64,000 bases of DNA. Origin: Proteobacteria bacterium ST_bin14 (GTDB lineage Bacteria; Pseudomonadota; Alphaproteobacteria; Sphingomonadales; Sphingomonadaceae). Position numbers and translations under genes: made by a program. Below are positions 52,150 to 61,806 of this stretch, piece by piece (the first letter of the stretch is position 1; each line of letters starts with the position of its first letter). The DNA lies in the NCBI GenBank assembly GCA_002083655.1, contig MSXR01000005.1, positions 93,455 through 157,454 on the forward strand, given 5' to 3'. A model generated the notes under the pieces. The model ran no database searches. It was not told the DNA's origin and saw only the letters and a program-made list of their open reading frames with translations.

Positions 52150-53715
52150 CTAATGCGCTTCGGCCATGTCCACCGCGCGGTTTGGCCGGGGTGCAAGCCA
52201 TACAAAGGCAGCGGCAATCATGAAGACGATAAAGGCATAGATAAACACATGCGTCGCGCCGACCGTGGCGGACTGGGCATCGACCAGCCGATCAATCACC
52301 CCTTGTGACTGGAGCGGGGTGAAGCCGCGTGCTTCCAGCGCGTCGATGGTCGGTTGAACCCCGTTCAGGCTGGGCACCATATCCGAACGGCTGACGCGTG
52401 AGGCGCCCTCCCACGCGGTGGTCGCCATTGCCGTGCCGATTGCACCGCACAGCGTGCGAACAAAGCTCATAATGCCGGCCGCCGATGTCGTCTCGCTGGG
52501 CTTAACCGATGCCAGCGCAATCGCTGTCAGCCCGATGAAGAAAAACGGCATGCCAAATCCCTGCAGCAATTGCGGCATTGCCAGCTGCCAGAAATCGGAT
52601 TCGGTGCTCCAGTTTGCGCGCAGCAGCGACATCACGCCCAGCCACATGATGCCGCCAAACACGGTAATCCGGGCATCCACCTTGCTGAGCATCTGGGCGG
52701 CGACGGGCGACATCAGCACGGCGAACACCCCGACAAACGCCGTCGCATAGCCCGCCTGGGTCGCAGTGTAGCCAACCACTTGTTGCAGCCACAGCGGCGT
52801 CAGCACGACCGACGCGAAAAACGCCCCAAAGCCCAGCGCCACCGCAATCGTGCCCGCGGTAAACCCGCGATACCGGAAGATGCGGATATCCACGATCGGG
52901 TTTTCCTCCCCCAATTCCCAGATAATGAATGCGGGCAGGCCAACCGCCGCGATCACCGCCATGGCGGTGACAAATGGTGATGCGAACCAGTCATTTTCCC
53001 GCCCGGTATCCAGCATCAGCTGAAACGCGCCGACCCATACGACCAGCAGGATCAGGCCAATAACATCGATGGGTGCCTTGGCGACCGGCGTTTCAAACGG
53101 GGTTACCAGCCGCCCGACAGCAAAGATGCAGATCAAAACGATCGGCAGGTTGATGAAGAAAATCCACGGCCAGGTCCAGTTATCGCTGATATAACCCCCC
53201 AGAATTGGCCCGGCGATCGGCGCGCACACCGTGGTCATCGCCCATAGCCCTAGCGCCGCGCCGCGCAGGTGCGGGGGGAAGACGCGCATCAGCAGCGCCT
53301 GCGACAGCGGCATTAGTGGCCCGCCCGACAGGCCCTGAAAAATCCGGAAAACGACCAGCGCCTCCAAACTGCCAGAGACGCCGCACAGAAACGAAAAAAC
53401 CGCAAAGCCAACCAGCGAGTATAAAAACCAGCGCACCGTGCCGAACCGCGCCGCCAGCCAGCCGGATAGCGGCACGCTGATCGCATCGGCAACGGCGTAG
53501 GACGTGATCGCCCAGGTGCCCTGCGACGGGGATATCGCCAGCCCGCCCGCGATATGCGGCACCGACACATTGGCAATGGTGGTATCCAGCACCACGACAA
53601 AATTGGCGAGCGCCAGCACAAACCCGGCGAGCACCAGCTTGCCGCCGGTCAGCGGCGCCGGTTCAGCGCGGTGCGGCGCTGCGGATGCTGTGGCCGGGGC
53701 GGCTACACTTGCCAC
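52150..53715 (-). CDS. emrB: DHA2-family MFS multidrug transporter (EmrB-like)
   Basis: The 521-residue inner-membrane protein has about 14 hydrophobic segments and the DHA2 motifs DTTIANVSVPHIAGGLAISPSQGTWAITSYAVADA and GGPLMPLSQALLMRVFP. It should export drugs or other small compounds with the proton gradient. It starts with GTG two bases after the emrA-like stop. Operon: NodT-type channel, EmrA-like, EmrB-like. Confidence 0.93.
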   Translation of the reverse strand: MASVAAPATASAAPHRAEPAPLTGGKLVLAGFVLALANFVVVLDTTIANVSVPHIAGGLAISPSQGTWAITSYAVADAISVPLSGWLAARFGTVRWFLYSLVGFAVFSFLCGVSGSLEALVVFRIFQGLSGGPLMPLSQALLMRVFPPHLRGAALGLWAMTTVCAPIAGPILGGYISDNWTWPWIFFINLPIVLICIFAVGRLVTPFETPVAKAPIDVIGLILLVVWVGAFQLMLDTGRENDWFASPFVTAMAVIAAVGLPAFIIWELGEENPIVDIRIFRYRGFTAGTIAVALGFGAFFASVVLTPLWLQQVVGYTATQAGYATAFVGVFAVLMSPVAAQMLSKVDARITVFGGIMWLGVMSLLRANWSTESDFWQLAMPQLLQGFGMPFFFIGLTAIALASVKPSETTSAAGIMSFVRTLCGAIGTAMATTAWEGASRVSRSDMVPSLNGVQPTIDALEARGFTPLQSQGVIDRLVDAQSATVGATHVFIYAFIVFMIAAAFVWLAPRPNRAVDMAEAH

Positions 53716-53717
53716 GA

Positions 53718-54863
53718 TTACTGGCCGCGCGTGTCGATAATGGCGTCCATAGACAGGCCAACCCGCAACGGGTGCGCCCGCACTTCGGCTGGGTCCAGCG
53801 CGATGCGCACGGGAAGCCGCTGCACCACCTTCACCCAGTTGCCGGTCGCATTCTGGGCTGGGATCAACGAAAATGCAGCGCCGGTGCCGCCGGCAAAACC
53901 AACGACCTTGCCGTGGTAAACCACCCCGCTGCCATAAAAGTCAGACGTTAATTCCACCGGCATGCCAATGCGCACGCCGCGCAACTGGCTTTCCTTGAAA
54001 TTGGCGTCGACATAGGCGGTGGCGATCGGCACCAACGTCATGATCGGGGTGCCGGCCTGAATGCGCTGGCCGATCTGCACTTGCCGGTTCGTGACAATCC
54101 CATCGACCGGCGCACGAATGACGGTGCGGGCAAGGCCCAGCTTTGCCGCCGCCAGCCGGGCGCGCGCCGCTGCCACATCAGGCGCAGAATAGATGGTGGT
54201 GCCGCGCACTACGGCTTCGCTGGCCGCAACGTCGCTGGTTGCCGCGCTGCTGGTTGCCTGTGCCGCATCCAGCCCGGCGCTGGCCAGTTGGCGGGCGGCG
54301 GTGGCGCTGGCGAAGGCTGCTTCGGCAGTGGACAGTTCCTCGCCCGAAACAGCACCCGATGCCGCAAGTTCCTTGCGCCGGGCCAGATCAAGCCGCGCAC
54401 GGGTGAGCATCGCATCCGCCTCTGCCACGCGCGCGCGGGCCTGGGCGATATCGGCATCCCGCGAGACCAGTTTGGCGCGGGCAGACCCGACCTGCGCGCT
54501 CGCCTGCCCGAAACGCTGCTGCGCCTGGAACAGCGCCGCTTCGGCGGTCGCCACATCGACCTGCGCATCGGCGGGATCAAGAATGACGAGAATATCGCCG
54601 CGCTTTACCGATTGTGTGCCGCCAACGCGCACTTCCTGAACAGCGCCCGAGACCAACGCCGTCACCTGTGCGGTATCGGCACCGACATAGGCGTTGTCGG
54701 TCTGCACCCGCCCGGCCTGGGTCAGATAATACCACAGCGCAAAGATTGCAGCGGCAGCCAGCACCGACACACCCAAAATCCGCAGCAATCGCGCGCGTTT
54801 GCCATTGCTGACCACAGCGGCGGGGGCGTCAACAGGCATGTCTTGCGGGGAAGCGTCGGCCAT
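53718..54863 (-). CDS. emrA: HlyD/EmrA-family periplasmic adaptor
   Basis: The 381-residue protein has one N-terminal membrane anchor (RILGVSVLAAAAIFALWYYL), a lipoyl/biotin-like half (VGGTQSVKRGDILVILDPADAQVD), a long helical hairpin (about residues 110-230) and the second lipoyl half VIRAPVDGIVTNRQVQIGQRIQAGTPIMTLVP. It links the inner-membrane transporter to the outer-membrane channel. Start codon overlaps the channel-gene stop as TAATG. Confidence 0.93.
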   Translation of the reverse strand: MADASPQDMPVDAPAAVVSNGKRARLLRILGVSVLAAAAIFALWYYLTQAGRVQTDNAYVGADTAQVTALVSGAVQEVRVGGTQSVKRGDILVILDPADAQVDVATAEAALFQAQQRFGQASAQVGSARAKLVSRDADIAQARARVAEADAMLTRARLDLARRKELAASGAVSGEELSTAEAAFASATAARQLASAGLDAAQATSSAATSDVAASEAVVRGTTIYSAPDVAAARARLAAAKLGLARTVIRAPVDGIVTNRQVQIGQRIQAGTPIMTLVPIATAYVDANFKESQLRGVRIGMPVELTSDFYGSGVVYHGKVVGFAGGTGAAFSLIPAQNATGNWVKVVQRLPVRIALDPAEVRAHPLRVGLSMDAIIDTRGQ

Positions 54864-56287
54864 TACTTGGCTCCTGCATCAATAGGGGTGGAACGATAGC
54901 CGCCGCCAAGCGCGCGGATCAGGATGATATCAAGCGCTGTCCGGCGTGCATCCAGATCAGCCGCCGCACGGCGCACCGCCAGCAAGCCATCTGCCGTCGC
55001 CAGCACCGATAATTCATTGGAAAGCCCGCCGCGATAGCGCAGCAGGGCGATACGACTGCCCTCTTCGGCAGAAACCAGCGCTGCGTTGAGCTGGGCCAGC
55101 CGGATATCAGCGGCGTTGCGGGTAGCCAACGCATCCGCCACATCGCGCAGCGCGGCCACCAATGTGCCGTCATAGCGGGCAACAGCCGCGTCATAATCAG
55201 CGCGCGCACCGCGATACCGCCCTTGAACCCGGCCAGCATCAAACACCGGCAGGCTTACCGCGAGCCCGCCATTGCCATAGCCAGAATTGCTCGTCAGCAA
55301 TCGCCCCACGCCCAGCGACTGGACACCGGCGAGTACCGACAGGTTGACGTTGGGATAAAAATCAGCGCGCGCAACCTTTACTCGCGCCGACGCCGCCTCT
55401 GCGCGCAATTTGGCTGCGACAATATCAGGCCGACGCCCCACCAGCGCAATCGATGCATCACTGGGGATGCCCAGGGGTACCGGTTTCAACGCCGGGCGCG
55501 CGATGCTCAGCCCGCGATCCGGCCCGGCCCCCAGCAGTGCTGCAATCCGGTTGCGGGTCAGCACCATCGCCTCGTCAATCGCCAGCACATCGGCGCGCGC
55601 TTGCGGCAAGCGCGTTTCGGCCTGGGCCATGCTGCCGCGATTATCGAGGCCCACCGAAACCCGGTCCGCCGTCAGCTTGGCGATCTGTTCGCGCACTTTC
55701 ACCGCATCCAGCGCCACGTCACGCTGGATGTAATATAGCGCCAGATCGGCATAGGCCGCCGCGATGCTGGTGGTCAGCAACAGCCGTGCTTGCGCCGCAT
55801 CAACCAGCGCCGCCGCTGCTTCGCCGCGCGCCGCGCGCAGGGCGGCGCGGTTTTTGCCCCATAGATCGGGGTTGAACGACAGCATAGCGGTCAACCGGCC
55901 AGTATCGAGCACGCCATCGGGCACAAATTGCGGGGGTGGCCCCAGATTTTGGCTTTGCTGCGTTCCGCCAACCGATCCATCGACGGCAAGGCTGGGCCCA
56001 ATCGCTGCGCGCGCCTGTTGCGACAAGGCTTCTGCCGCGCGCACCCGCGCCGCTGCTGCCACGACATCGGGCGATCCGTTCAATCCTTCGGTAATCAGCG
56101 CATCAAGCGCCGGATCGCCCAGCCCTTTCCACCATTCATCGCTTGGCCAGGCCGCAGCCGGACCCGTCAGCGATTGCTGCGCGGCCAGCGACGCCACATC
56201 ACGCGGCGGTGCAACCTCCCCCAGCCGTGGCATGGGCGCGCAAGCCGTGGTGGCCAGCAGGGCAAGAAGGACGAATTGACGATTCAT
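54863..56287 (-). CDS. Outer-membrane efflux lipoprotein (NodT/OprM-type)
   Basis: The 474-residue protein has a lipobox in MNRQFVLLALLATTAC-APM and two OEP repeats (ALITEGLNGSPDVVAAAARVRAAEAL..., SIALVGRRPDIVAAKLRAEAASARVKVARADFYPNV). It forms the trimeric channel of the efflux pump. The ATG at 56287 gives a proper lipoprotein signal; an ATG nine codons upstream would spoil it. First gene of the operon, divergent from tetR-like gene. Confidence 0.93.
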   Translation of the reverse strand: MNRQFVLLALLATTACAPMPRLGEVAPPRDVASLAAQQSLTGPAAAWPSDEWWKGLGDPALDALITEGLNGSPDVVAAAARVRAAEALSQQARAAIGPSLAVDGSVGGTQQSQNLGPPPQFVPDGVLDTGRLTAMLSFNPDLWGKNRAALRAARGEAAAALVDAAQARLLLTTSIAAAYADLALYYIQRDVALDAVKVREQIAKLTADRVSVGLDNRGSMAQAETRLPQARADVLAIDEAMVLTRNRIAALLGAGPDRGLSIARPALKPVPLGIPSDASIALVGRRPDIVAAKLRAEAASARVKVARADFYPNVNLSVLAGVQSLGVGRLLTSNSGYGNGGLAVSLPVFDAGRVQGRYRGARADYDAAVARYDGTLVAALRDVADALATRNAADIRLAQLNAALVSAEEGSRIALLRYRGGLSNELSVLATADGLLAVRRAAADLDARRTALDIILIRALGGGYRSTPIDAGAK

Positions 56288-56297
56288 GATGGCAACC

Positions 56298-56311
56298 ATA
56301 CTATGTGGTAT
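56298..56311. promoter_or_regulatory. Operator-like box 1 of the efflux operon
   Basis: ATACTATGTGGTAT matches the second box (56355-56368) in the shared pattern ATACYAKGYGGTAY and is nearly palindromic. It lies just upstream of the efflux operon start codon and of the tetR-like start. The two boxes flank a TTGACA hexamer on minus (56341-56346), a candidate -35 of the efflux operon. Confidence 0.55.
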
Positions 56312-56312
56312 C

Positions 56313-56975
56313 ATGGCCCTTTCGCGAAAGTCGTTTCAGTTGTCAATCGAAACGATACCAGGCGGTACAAATTCTTCAGCCCGTGACGCGCGGCGTGATC
56401 TGATCATCGCCACCGCGCGCGCTGCTTTCTTCACGCATGGCTATGCCGGCACGGCCATGTCGGCGATTGCGGCGCAGGTTGGCGGTTCCAAAACGACGCT
56501 GTGGCGCCATTTTCCGTCAAAACAGGATTTATTTGTCGCGGTGATCGATGATCTGGTCGGGCGGTACGGCCAGGCACTGACGATGCCGCTGGAGCCTGGC
56601 GAGCCACTGGAGCCAGCCCTGCGGCGCTTTGCAGAAGCGCTGATGGGCACGATCCTGTCGGCCCCGATTGTCGCCCTGCACCGTGTCGTCACCGGTGAAG
56701 CCGCGCGTTTTCCCGAACTGGGGGCCCTGTTTCATGAACGCGGGCCAAAGCGCGGCAAGGAACGGCTCGCCCGGTTTCTGGAAGCGGCGATGGCGCATGG
56801 CCATATCCGGCGCGGTGACCCGATGATCGCCGCACGGCAATTTGCCGGGCTGTGCCAATCAGGCGTGTTCCAGGATAGCGTGTTCGGCGTGGCCGGGCCG
56901 ATCAATCCCGACGATGTCCGCCGCGATATCGATGCGGCAATTGATACGTTCTTGCGGGGCTGGCGGCCGGCATAA
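56313..56975 (+). CDS. TetR-family transcriptional regulator
   Basis: The 220-residue protein has a TetR helix-turn-helix (LIIATARAAFFTHGYAGTAMSAIAAQVGGSKTTLWRHFPSKQDLF) and a helical ligand-binding half (MTMPLEPGEPLEPALRRFAEALM...). It is divergent from the efflux operon and its likely repressor. The start is uncertain: the ATG at 56313 gives a 27-residue arm before the HTH and puts one operator box inside the gene; a further upstream ATG at 56286 also exists. Confidence 0.88.
   Translation: MALSRKSFQLSIETIPGGTNSSARDARRDLIIATARAAFFTHGYAGTAMSAIAAQVGGSKTTLWRHFPSKQDLFVAVIDDLVGRYGQALTMPLEPGEPLEPALRRFAEALMGTILSAPIVALHRVVTGEAARFPELGALFHERGPKRGKERLARFLEAAMAHGHIRRGDPMIAARQFAGLCQSGVFQDSVFGVAGPINPDDVRRDIDAAIDTFLRGWRPA
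56355..56368. promoter_or_regulatory. Operator-like box 2 of the efflux operon
   Basis: ATACCAGGCGGTAC shares ten fixed positions with box 1 at 56298-56311 in the pattern ATACYAKGYGGTAY, 57 bases away centre to centre. TetR-family repressors often bind two or more sites in shared promoter regions, so a TetR operator is the natural guess. Confidence 0.55.
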
Positions 56976-57125
56976 GCCCGACGTCGGCGCGATTTTTTAT
57001 GCCCTGAATAAACGCCACGGGTGGGCCAATGCGGCGGCTTTCCCATTCCGGGATGAAATTGCGCCGGGCAGTGCCGCCGGTTCCGGCTAGGGTAAAAACA
57101 GCTTAAAGACGGCACTCCGCCTATT

Positions 57126-60100
57126 GTGGCCCTGATCATCACGGAAATTCAGCTTGAGCGGTATGATGTGATTGGGAGGCAGGTCTTTTTTGACGCGAGC
57201 GGCGCGCGAACCCGGTGGACGAATCGGGTGTTCGGGCTGGGGTATCTGATTCTGTTTTTAATGGGCTGTGTGTTTGCAGCGACGATTTATTATCTGCCCC
57301 GGCCTGATCCGGTAAAATTCTGGACCGATAAAACCCGATTACGCGCGCCGCAAAAGCCATTGGTTGGCAATCGCGCATCCTTTACCGGTGGTGCGCCTTT
57401 TTCCGCTCCGTGGCCAATGATCGCGGGCAATGCGACCCGAACGATCCGGCCCATCATGGTCGGCTTTTATGCGCCCTGGGATGACAATAGCCCCGCTTCA
57501 CTGCGCAAACATATCGGCCAGCTTGATTGGCTGATTGCCAGTATAGTGTCCGTTTCCGGGCCGGATCATGCGGTGGAGGTGACGCCCGATGAACGGCTGG
57601 ATGCAGCGCTCGCCCAAGCCAAAGCGCGAATTGCCGTGTTTCCGATGATCCAAAATGGCATCGAGGAAGATTGGGACGGTGAGGGCGCCGCCAAATTGCT
57701 GGCCGATCCAGCGGCGCGCGCTGTGCTGCTGGACCGGATTGAACGCATTGTGGCGATGCGTGCAGCGCCGGGCATGGCATTTGATTTTGAAGATTTACCA
57801 GCGCCCGCCCGGGTGGATTATCTGCGCCTGATCACCGAAGCGCATGCGCGATTTGCGGCGCGGCGCTGGCAGGTGATCGTTACCCTGCCCGCTGACAGTT
57901 CCGACTGGCAGATTGCCGCTTTTGCCGCCGCAGCGGACAAGGTTGTTTTCAAGGGGTTCGGCGAACACGGGCCTGCGGGCGGGGCTGAGAACGGGGCTGA
58001 GAGCGGGGCTGGCCCCATTGCCGGCCAGCGCTGGTTTGCAGACCGGCTGGCGCGTGTAACGGCGGTAATGGGCAGCGAAAAGCTGATCGTCGCCATTGGC
58101 AATTTTGCCTATGATTGGCCGGCCGATCGCGAGGCGCTGCCAATATCGGTGGAAGAAGCCTGGCTGACCGCGCGCGAAAGTGGCGCGCCCATCCGCTTTG
58201 ACCAGGCCAGCGGCAATCCCACCTTCGACTATGAAGACGGTACCGAGGTGCACAAGGTATGGCTGCTCGATGCGGCAACGGGGTGGAACCAGTTGCGCAT
58301 GGCCTATGCTTCGGGCGCGGCAGGCCTCGCGATCTGGCGGCTGGGCACCGAAGACAGCAGCTTATGGGCCGCGCTGAAGGGCGTTGAAAGCGCAACCCCG
58401 CCCAATATTGCCCTGCTACAATCAAATTCGAACGTCGATGTGGAGGGCAGCGGCGAAATTCTGCGGATTTCTGCGGTGCCAACCGATGGCAGGCGCAGGA
58501 TTGTGACCAACGATCAGGGCATGATCACCGGCGAAGAATTTATCAGATTGCCAACGCCCTTTGTCGTCAGCCGAACCGGATATCGCCCAAAAACCGTCGC
58601 GCTGACCTTTGATGATGGCCCCGACCCCAACTGGACCCCGAAGATTCTGGCGATTTTGCGCCAGAAGCGCGTGCCCGCGACCTTTTTCATCATTGGCAGG
58701 AATGCGATTGCCAATCGATCACTGCTGAACCAGATCATCGATGAGGGCCATGAACTGGGCAATCACACCTTCACCCACCCCAATCTGGCGATTGTCCCCG
58801 ATCAGCAGGCGATGCTTGAACTCAACGCCAACCAACGCCTTGTCCAGGCATATACCGGACGGTCGATGCGGTTGTTTCGCGCGCCCTATTTCGCCGATGC
58901 CGAAGCAAGCACAGCCGATGAACTTCGCGCAGCGCTGATCGCGCAGGAGAACGGCTATATCAATGTTGGCCTTCACGTCGATCCGCAAGACTGGGACGGC
59001 AAAGATGCGCCCGCGATTGCGGAATCGGTGCTGGCACAAGTGGCAGGCGAGAGTAGCGACGAAACCCGGCAGATCGTGTTGCTGCACGACGGCGGCGGAA
59101 ACCGAAGCCAGACCGTCGCCGCCCTGCCCCTGATCATCGATGAACTGCGCGCCCGTGGCTATCAGCTCACCAGCATTTCCGCGCTTACCGGCCTGAACCG
59201 CGCGGTGACGATGCCGATCGTCGCTGGCACCGAATTGTTCGCCACCGGGGCCGATCTGGGGTTGTTTTTGTTGCTGGACGCCGCCGGGCAGGTTTTGAAA
59301 ATGCTGTTTTATGCAGCGATCGTGGCCGGGCTGATCCGCGCCGTGCTGATGACGGGGATTGCCCTATTTTCCAACGCCATGAACGGCCGCCGCGAAAAGC
59401 CTGCCATCAATCCCGATTTGCTGGTTTCCGTGCTTATCCCCGCCTATAATGAGGAGCGGGTGATCGAATCCACCATCCGGCAGGTGCTGGCCAGCCGCAA
59501 CGCGCGGATTGAGATTATCGTGATCGACGATGGATCACGCGATGCGACAGCGGCGGTAGTGACGGCAGCTTTTGGCGATCATCCGGCGGTGCGCTTGGTC
59601 ACCGTGCCCAATGGTGGCAAGGCAAAGGCGCTGAACCTCGCGGTCGAACTGGCCAGGGGAGACGTGCTGATCGCGCTTGATGCCGATACGATGTTCGGGC
59701 TTGATACCATTGCCCGGCTGCAACGCTGGTTTGCCGATCCCCGCATTGGTGCGGTTGCTGGCAATGTGCAGGTTGGCAACCGGATCAATCTGGTCACCCG
59801 CTGGCAATCGATTGAATATATCACATCGCAAAATCTGGAGCGGCGCGCATTGGCGGCGCTGAATGCCGTCATGGTCGTGCCCGGCGCGGTCGGCGCGTTT
59901 CGGCGCGCGGCATTGGCGCAAAGCGGCGGCTATCCCGAAGAGACGCTGGCGGAAGACCAGGATTTGACGATTCAGATTCAGCGCGATGGTTGGCGGGTGA
60001 TTTATGATCCAGCCGCGTTGGCGTGGACCGAAGCACCGGAGACGTTTTTGTTGCTCGCGCGGCAGCGCTTCCGCTGGTCATTCGGCACGCTGCAATGCCT

Positions 60101-60563
60101 GTGGAAGCACCGGTCCATCCTGTGGACGGGTCGGCCGTGGGCGCTCGCCTATATCGGCATTCCGCAATCGCTGCTGTTCCAGATCGGTTTTTCGTTGATT
60201 GCCCCGGTGATTGATCTGTTGCTGGTGCTGAACATCGCGTTGGCGCTCGCCAATAGCTGGCAGCACGGTGCGGGCGAAATCCACGGTGACGGGCTGACGA
60301 TGTTGGTCTTCTGGTTTGGGTTCACCACCATCGACGCGCTGTGCGGCTATGCAGCCTATAAGATGGAGCCGCGCCGACTGCGCTTTCCGTTCCTGCTGCT
60401 GATCGCGCAACGGTTTATCTATCGCCAGTTGATGTATTGGGTGGTGATCCGCGCGGTGGTTACCGCGTTACGCGGCCCTTCGGTCCGGTGGGGCAAGCCG
60501 AAACGGAGCGGCCAGCTTGGCAAACCGCGCCGCCGCTGGTTCCAGCTTTTCGCACGCGGGTAG
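57126..60563 (+). CDS. Three-domain GH18-NodB-GT2 polysaccharide enzyme
   Basis: The 1145-residue membrane protein has a membrane segment at about 36-57. A GH18-like hydrolase domain follows (about 105-415) with DFE at 220-222 in GMAFDFEDLP. Next is a NodB polysaccharide deacetylase (about 490-690) with TFDDGPDPNW and HTFTH at 547-551. Two membrane helices follow, then a GT2 domain (about 767-1010) with VLIPAYNEE, IDDGSRDAT, DADT, EDQDL and QRFRWSFGTL, and C-terminal helices. This architecture is known as the GH18-trifunctional family; a synthase of a partly deacetylated beta-glycan is inferred. A GTG start at 57126 has no good ribosome-binding site; the true start may be inside. Confidence 0.85.
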   Translation: MALIITEIQLERYDVIGRQVFFDASGARTRWTNRVFGLGYLILFLMGCVFAATIYYLPRPDPVKFWTDKTRLRAPQKPLVGNRASFTGGAPFSAPWPMIAGNATRTIRPIMVGFYAPWDDNSPASLRKHIGQLDWLIASIVSVSGPDHAVEVTPDERLDAALAQAKARIAVFPMIQNGIEEDWDGEGAAKLLADPAARAVLLDRIERIVAMRAAPGMAFDFEDLPAPARVDYLRLITEAHARFAARRWQVIVTLPADSSDWQIAAFAAAADKVVFKGFGEHGPAGGAENGAESGAGPIAGQRWFADRLARVTAVMGSEKLIVAIGNFAYDWPADREALPISVEEAWLTARESGAPIRFDQASGNPTFDYEDGTEVHKVWLLDAATGWNQLRMAYASGAAGLAIWRLGTEDSSLWAALKGVESATPPNIALLQSNSNVDVEGSGEILRISAVPTDGRRRIVTNDQGMITGEEFIRLPTPFVVSRTGYRPKTVALTFDDGPDPNWTPKILAILRQKRVPATFFIIGRNAIANRSLLNQIIDEGHELGNHTFTHPNLAIVPDQQAMLELNANQRLVQAYTGRSMRLFRAPYFADAEASTADELRAALIAQENGYINVGLHVDPQDWDGKDAPAIAESVLAQVAGESSDETRQIVLLHDGGGNRSQTVAALPLIIDELRARGYQLTSISALTGLNRAVTMPIVAGTELFATGADLGLFLLLDAAGQVLKMLFYAAIVAGLIRAVLMTGIALFSNAMNGRREKPAINPDLLVSVLIPAYNEERVIESTIRQVLASRNARIEIIVIDDGSRDATAAVVTAAFGDHPAVRLVTVPNGGKAKALNLAVELARGDVLIALDADTMFGLDTIARLQRWFADPRIGAVAGNVQVGNRINLVTRWQSIEYITSQNLERRALAALNAVMVVPGAVGAFRRAALAQSGGYPEETLAEDQDLTIQIQRDGWRVIYDPAALAWTEAPETFLLLARQRFRWSFGTLQCLWKHRSILWTGRPWALAYIGIPQSLLFQIGFSLIAPVIDLLLVLNIALALANSWQHGAGEIHGDGLTMLVFWFGFTTIDALCGYAAYKMEPRRLRFPFLLLIAQRFIYRQLMYWVVIRAVVTALRGPSVRWGKPKRSGQLGKPRRRWFQLFARG

Positions 60564-61806
60564 GATCCCAGTAGTTGCCGGTCATCACCAGCAACGACAG
60601 CAGCGTGACCGAATCCTCATAATAGCCCTCATGATGCTGGCGCACGGCGGCATAGACGGCGTTTAGCCAGCCTTGCTGGGCGGGGTTGGCCATGGCAGCC
60701 ACACCAAAGGGCGCGGCAAACAGCGCGCTGAAATAATCGGTGTTCGGCAAGGGCTTGCCATTCAGGCTGTACCCGGCGCGAATGGCGCGTGGATTGCCCC
60801 CAGTATTGCGCTCAATCCAGGCCGATATCCTGCTCACCTGAGCAATTGATGCGCGGCTGCCGTTGATCAGCGCATCGGTGCCGATCCGCCACGGCACCCG
60901 GGCGGCATTCATAAAATAATCGCCATCGTTGATTGTTTCGAGAAAATGGGCCGACGCAGCCTTTGGCAACTGATCAAGATGCGTCACGAAATCGGGCACC
61001 AGCCCGGTTCGCGGGGTCAATGCAGCCTGCATGGCAGACATGGTGGCGCGCGTTCGTTGGGTTGCCACCCGCCAGCTTTTACTGCTGGTAAAGCGGGCAA
61101 AACTGGCAAAATGCGCGGGCATGAAATCTGATGTGCGCGCCATGGTCTCATCGATATCATTGTCGTTTGACCGCACCCAATCCCCCAGTAGCGGCAGGCC
61201 CAGTTGGTGCCCCATTGACGATTTTTTGAGCGCCGTCAGCCGCCGCTTGGCATGGCGGCGATAATTGATTTGCCCGTTGCTACCCCACTGGGCGTCGGCA
61301 AGCATCAGCGCATAGGCGATATCGGCATCCCCATCAAAAGCGCTGTCGCCATCGCCTGTGCGCGACGGGCTTTTCCAGGCCATCAGGGCCGGGCTGATCT
61401 CGCTTGGGTGGGCGAGCGTGTACGCCAGCAGCCCATCGAAAATCCGCTTCGCCTGCGGATCATGGCCCGCCATCAGCGCGACGATGATCATCCCATATCC
61501 CTGCCCTTCGGAAACGGTGGCGCCCGATTTTCGCTTGCCCAGGCCGATGCGGTACATGCGCCGCCCGGCGCGTCGGCCGGCATCGATCAGATAATGGTCT
61601 TTCCACCAAGCATAAAATCGCCGGACATCGCCGTCCATGACCGGCTGGCGAAAATTATCGGGCTTAATCGTGCCCGCGGCATAGACCACATGTTGCGGAA
61701 ACGGCATTTTTGGCGGTGGCGCCGCATAAGCCGCCGTGTGTGCCATCGCCAATCCCGAACTTGCGCCCATGACATAGGTCGACAGGGAGCGGATCATACG
61801 CACCAT
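60460..61806 (-). CDS. Secreted glycoside hydrolase family 8 enzyme
   Basis: GH8 enzymes cut beta-1,4-glucans, xylans or chitosan. The 448-residue protein has a signal-like N-terminus (SGLAMAHTAAYA), catalytic Glu100 in VSEGQGYGMIIVAL, the DGDADIAYALMLADAQWG block (about 158-175) and TSDFMPAHF with the presumed base. The start has no clear ribosome-binding site and an ATG three codons later is possible. Its 3' end overlaps the convergent trifunctional gene by 104 bases. The two could act on one polysaccharide. Confidence 0.88.
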   Translation of the reverse strand: MVRMIRSLSTYVMGASSGLAMAHTAAYAAPPPKMPFPQHVVYAAGTIKPDNFRQPVMDGDVRRFYAWWKDHYLIDAGRRAGRRMYRIGLGKRKSGATVSEGQGYGMIIVALMAGHDPQAKRIFDGLLAYTLAHPSEISPALMAWKSPSRTGDGDSAFDGDADIAYALMLADAQWGSNGQINYRRHAKRRLTALKKSSMGHQLGLPLLGDWVRSNDNDIDETMARTSDFMPAHFASFARFTSSKSWRVATQRTRATMSAMQAALTPRTGLVPDFVTHLDQLPKAASAHFLETINDGDYFMNAARVPWRIGTDALINGSRASIAQVSRISAWIERNTGGNPRAIRAGYSLNGKPLPNTDYFSALFAAPFGVAAMANPAQQGWLNAVYAAVRQHHEGYYEDSVTLLSLLVMTGNYWDPTRVRKAGTSGGAVCQAGRSVSACPTGPKGRVTR

